Assembly: GCA_024636975.1 (NCBI GenBank)
Contig: JAGXGA010000027.1
Coordinates: 310,001 to 374,000 of the forward strand
Direction: 5' to 3'
Origin: Mariniphaga sp.
GTDB lineage: Bacteria > Bacteroidota > Bacteroidia > Bacteroidales > Prolixibacteraceae
DNA: 64,000 nucleotides
The position numbers and the translations under genes are program-made. Of this stretch, positions 61,213-64,000 are shown one piece after another. The notes under the pieces were generated by a model that was not told the DNA's origin, ran no database searches, and saw only the letters and a list, made by a program, of their open reading frames with translations. Within the stretch, counting starts at the first letter, position 1, and every line of letters begins with the position of its first letter.

Positions 61213-62895
61213 ATGTGGAATAATATAGTGACGCTTTTTGGAATAACCCTAATACTTTTTTCGGTGCAAGACACTTCTGCTCAACGACGTAAGAGAAAGA
61301 AGGTAACACCTCCGCGCATCGAAATGATTCAACCGAATTTATTGATTCCTGATACAATGGCGATTGTGCCCAAAGACACAATAAATGAAGAATTGGCAGC
61401 AGATACGATTTTGATAGATTCTGAATCAGCTCCTGATGAAAATGTTAGTGACATTTTTTCTGAAAAAATGGATAGCATGGCTAATTCCAGTTATATAAGG
61501 GAATTGTTCCATTTTGATATTTCAGAGGTTGATACAACTGACTTTTATCCTCAAAATATTCCCGATTCAGTTTATATTGCCCGATTACAGGAAGTACAGG
61601 CAGTTATTCCAATGTCGTTCAATAATACAGTTAAGAATGTAATAAAATTTTATACTGAAAGACGACGTGACCAGGTAGAAATGATGCTTGGGTTATCAGC
61701 ATATTATTTTCCAATATTCGAAGAGGTTCTCGACCGATATGAAATGCCGATGGAACTTAAATACCTTCCGGTTATTGAATCGGCACTGAATCCTAAGGCC
61801 AATTCAAGAGTGGGTGCCAATGGACTGTGGCAGTTTATGTATGGTACAGGCAAGCAAATGGGGCTCGAGATTTCAAGTTTTGTTGACGAGCGTCGCGATC
61901 CTGTAAAATCAACCGATGCAGCAATCAGGTATTTACACTATTTATATAACACTTACGATGATTGGTATCTGGCCATTGCAGCATATAATTGCGGTCCCGG
62001 AAATGTGAATCGTGCAATCCGCAGGTCGGGAAACAAACGTGACTATTGGGATATTTATTACAGGCTTCCACGTGAAACCCGCGGGTATGTCCCTGCATTC
62101 ATAGCCGCAGTGTATGTAATGAATTACTATCGGGAGCATAATTTATGGCCGGAGATGCCGGAAATACCTTTTCAAACCGATACTTTATTCGTTCATGATT
62201 ACCTGCACTTCGATCAACTTGCCGATAATCTTGACATGGATAAGGAACAACTAAGATCATTAAATCCGATGTACCGGAGGGATGTGATTCCTGCCAAAGC
62301 TGAAAAACCTTATGCTTTGACACTTCCACAACAAAAAGTACTGGAGTTTTTGGATAAGGATTCAGTTATTTTTGCCTACGAACGAGAAAAATACTTTCCC
62401 AATAATGCCCTCGCAGGTCCTTCCAGTTCATCAGCAAATTTTACACCGGGTGATATTGCCGGAAAAGAAAGAGTGCTTTACACAGTTAAATCGGGCGATA
62501 ATCTTGGATTTATTGCTACATGGCACAGGGTTCGATTATCGGATCTCAGACACTGGAATAACATCAGGGGAAATCTGATCAGGGTAGGTCAACGATTGTC
62601 TATTTATGTACCTGATGGGCAACAACAATATTTTGAAAAGTTAAACAGTATGACTTTTGCTCAAAAGCAGGCTACTGTGGGGAAGACACCGGTTACTGTT
62701 AGTACACAGAGCAGTTCTGCAGGTTCATCCGGATATGAATATTACACAGTGAAAAAAGGTGATACCGTTTGGGATATTGCCAGACGTTACCCGGATGTTA
62801 CTCCCCAGGAGATACTCAGGTTGAATAACCTTACAAACAGATCAAGCCTTGCTATTGGGCAGAGATTAAGAATTAGGGTAAGACAAGATACCTGA
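61213..62895 (+). CDS. mltD: membrane-bound lytic murein transglycosylase (MltD-like) with LysM repeats
   Basis: 560 residues. A signal helix near the start (TLFGITLILFSVQDTSAQ), then an SLT/lysozyme-like domain (about 170-310) with LPVIESALNPKANS, whose Glu is the catalytic acid, and VGANGLWQFMYGTGKQMGL; then LysM domains at about 415-462 (YTVKSGDNLGFI) and 512-557 (YTVKKGDTVWDI). It cleaves peptidoglycan glycan strands. It starts 2 bp after the DUF5683 gene, so the two are co-transcribed, probably with parAB upstream. Confidence 0.93.
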   Translation: MWNNIVTLFGITLILFSVQDTSAQRRKRKKVTPPRIEMIQPNLLIPDTMAIVPKDTINEELAADTILIDSESAPDENVSDIFSEKMDSMANSSYIRELFHFDISEVDTTDFYPQNIPDSVYIARLQEVQAVIPMSFNNTVKNVIKFYTERRRDQVEMMLGLSAYYFPIFEEVLDRYEMPMELKYLPVIESALNPKANSRVGANGLWQFMYGTGKQMGLEISSFVDERRDPVKSTDAAIRYLHYLYNTYDDWYLAIAAYNCGPGNVNRAIRRSGNKRDYWDIYYRLPRETRGYVPAFIAAVYVMNYYREHNLWPEMPEIPFQTDTLFVHDYLHFDQLADNLDMDKEQLRSLNPMYRRDVIPAKAEKPYALTLPQQKVLEFLDKDSVIFAYEREKYFPNNALAGPSSSSANFTPGDIAGKERVLYTVKSGDNLGFIATWHRVRLSDLRHWNNIRGNLIRVGQRLSIYVPDGQQQYFEKLNSMTFAQKQATVGKTPVTVSTQSSSAGSSGYEYYTVKKGDTVWDIARRYPDVTPQEILRLNNLTNRSSLAIGQRLRIRVRQDT

Positions 62896-62951
62896 TTGTT
62901 TCTCAATCCGTTTTTTTTTAGCTTTACCTGACTTTAAACGAAACATCAGTG

Positions 62952-64000
62952 ATGAATACTAAACGGGTAATTTTCTTTTGTCTCCTTTGCTTATTATTCC
63001 TTCAGTTTAATTTTAATGGTATGAGTAATGAAAAGCAGTCAGCTGTTTTATCATGGGAGGTGGGATATAACTCATCACCAGATAATTTGCCTGAAGAATG
63101 GCATCAAGCTACAGTTCCGGGTGCAGTTCAGACTGACTTTGCCAATGCTAAGGAGTGGAAACCTTTCTATATTGCAGAAAACTGGAAGGATTATCTCTGG
63201 ATGGAAGATGTATACTGGACTTACAGAACTCAATTCGAAAAACCGGATTTATTGGAAGGTGAACTGCTGTTTTTTGTATCCAAAGGAATCGATTATGAAT
63301 TCGATATTCTCCTGAATGGTAAAAAGATATTTTATCAGGAAGGCATGTTCTCCCCGGTCAATTTGAACCTTACCAACGATCTTAAGGAGTCAAATGAATT
63401 GTTGGTAAAAATTTATCCTGCCCCCAAGCTTCCAGGTTTTGATATGAATAGAAGTCAGGCTGCACAAAGTGTAAAACCAGCTGTCAGTTATGGATGGGAT
63501 TGGCACCCCCGCCTGGTACCCCTTGGGATTTGGGATGAAACTTATCTTGAAATACGTAATCAGGCATTCATTGAGGATCTTTATACCGACTACAAGCTCA
63601 ACGACGACTTTACTGAAGCTGAAATTTCCTTAATTACAGAAGGAAAAAACTTATCCGGGAAAAGGTTCGAATGGACTCTTACCGGGCCAGATGGAGAAGT
63701 TGTATTAAAAGAAACTGGGCTGATTAATTCAAATACTCTGCTTTCTTTAGTTCTTAAAAATCCAGAATTATGGTGGCCACATGATCATGGGGATCAACCA
63801 CTGTATATTTCAGAACTAAAAGTCCTGGACACAGAGAAGAACATTCTTGATTCGGAGCAACATACTGTTGGGTTCAGGAGAATTCAACTTGTAATGAATG
63901 AAGGATTGTGGCAGGAGGAAATTCCCTTTCCCAAAACACGCAACAAACCACCTACTACTGTTGAAATTAATGGAAGACGTATCTTTTCAAAAGGGACAAA
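62952..64000 (+). CDS. GH2 beta-mannosidase-like protein, 3' end outside window
   Basis: Read from the ATG at 62952; the frame stays open to the window end (349 codons). A signal-like start (RVIFFCLLCLLFLQFNF), then a GH2 sugar-binding domain with WHQATVPGAVQTD, WTYRTQFEKP, SYGWDWHPRLVPLGIWDE and ELWWPHDHGDQPLY, all in the N-terminal half of GH2 beta-mannosidases. The acid/base and nucleophile Glu lie beyond the window. With GH130 at 12 kb it suggests use of mannose-containing glycans. Confidence 0.85.
   Translation, partial: MNTKRVIFFCLLCLLFLQFNFNGMSNEKQSAVLSWEVGYNSSPDNLPEEWHQATVPGAVQTDFANAKEWKPFYIAENWKDYLWMEDVYWTYRTQFEKPDLLEGELLFFVSKGIDYEFDILLNGKKIFYQEGMFSPVNLNLTNDLKESNELLVKIYPAPKLPGFDMNRSQAAQSVKPAVSYGWDWHPRLVPLGIWDETYLEIRNQAFIEDLYTDYKLNDDFTEAEISLITEGKNLSGKRFEWTLTGPDGEVVLKETGLINSNTLLSLVLKNPELWWPHDHGDQPLYISELKVLDTEKNILDSEQHTVGFRRIQLVMNEGLWQEEIPFPKTRNKPPTTVEINGRRIFSKGT

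Overview
The window looks like a chromosomal segment of a free-living or environmental member of the Bacteroidota, probably Bacteroidales/Marinilabiliales-like (the exact placement is inference). The support is a type IX secretion component pair (PorE-like and PorQ), the gene order porQ-cmk-ispH, parA-parB-DUF5683-lytic transglycosylase, LytTR/His_kinase two-component genes, glutamine synthetase type III, many SpII lipoproteins, few Shine-Dalgarno sequences, and several -7 boxes of the Bacteroidota form TAnnTTTG. No rRNA, CRISPR array, intact insertion sequence or prophage is visible.

Layout. 0-9.4 kb holds housekeeping and regulatory genes: the end of an alpha/beta hydrolase, aspartokinase, tRNA-His, a PfkB sugar kinase, a minus-strand run (LiaI/LiaF-like membrane proteins, LytS/LytR-type pair, CrtW-like ketolase), glnS, folB and tRNA-Cys. 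9.5-13.1 kb holds three surface or periplasmic lipoproteins: a collagen-like protein, a DUF6786-like protein and a GH130 enzyme. 13.6-18.8 kb is an accessory block of small soluble enzymes (DHFR-like, YdeI-like, GlxA/AraC regulator, tandem SRPBCC, three VOC proteins, DUF1697). 18.8-19.9 kb is a repeat-rich cassette around a GC-richer DUF6266 gene. 20.1-31.6 kb is signalling: a coiled-coil membrane protein, an OmpR-type two-component system, an orphan CheR and two very large hybrid histidine kinases. 32-43 kb holds DoxX, PorE-like, glnN, a TldD/TldE pair, three envelope proteins and a lipoprotein TIM-barrel enzyme. 43.4-49.7 kb holds a MarR regulator, a five-gene beta-lysine (abl) operon with a sodium symporter, EamA and YkgJ-like genes. 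49.7-50.1 kb repeats the structure seen at 19 kb. 50.3-64 kb holds PRC-barrel, phasin-like, porQ, cmk, ispH, priA, a heptose kinase, parAB, DUF5683, a LysM transglycosylase and the start of a GH2 beta-mannosidase-like gene.

How the parts work together. Gene spacing suggests several operons. The LiaI/LiaF-LytS-LytR(-crtW) run would sense envelope state. ablA-ablB and three downstream genes would make and move Nepsilon-acetyl-beta-lysine, a compatible solute. CheR lies beside a kinase with a receptor-like periplasmic helical domain plus HAMP, so methylation of that kinase is plausible. GH130 and GH2 genes point to mannose-containing glycans.

The least explained structure is at 18.8-19.9 kb and 49.7-50.1 kb. 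Both loci carry 121-122 bp two-hairpin repeat units with a related leader, and a pair of facing arrays of exactly spaced 11-bp iterons (TTAATTCGT-type). At the first locus the iterons lie directly upstream of, and probably overlap, the promoter of the DUF6266 gene. I know of no named system that explains this; it is the best candidate for something undescribed here.
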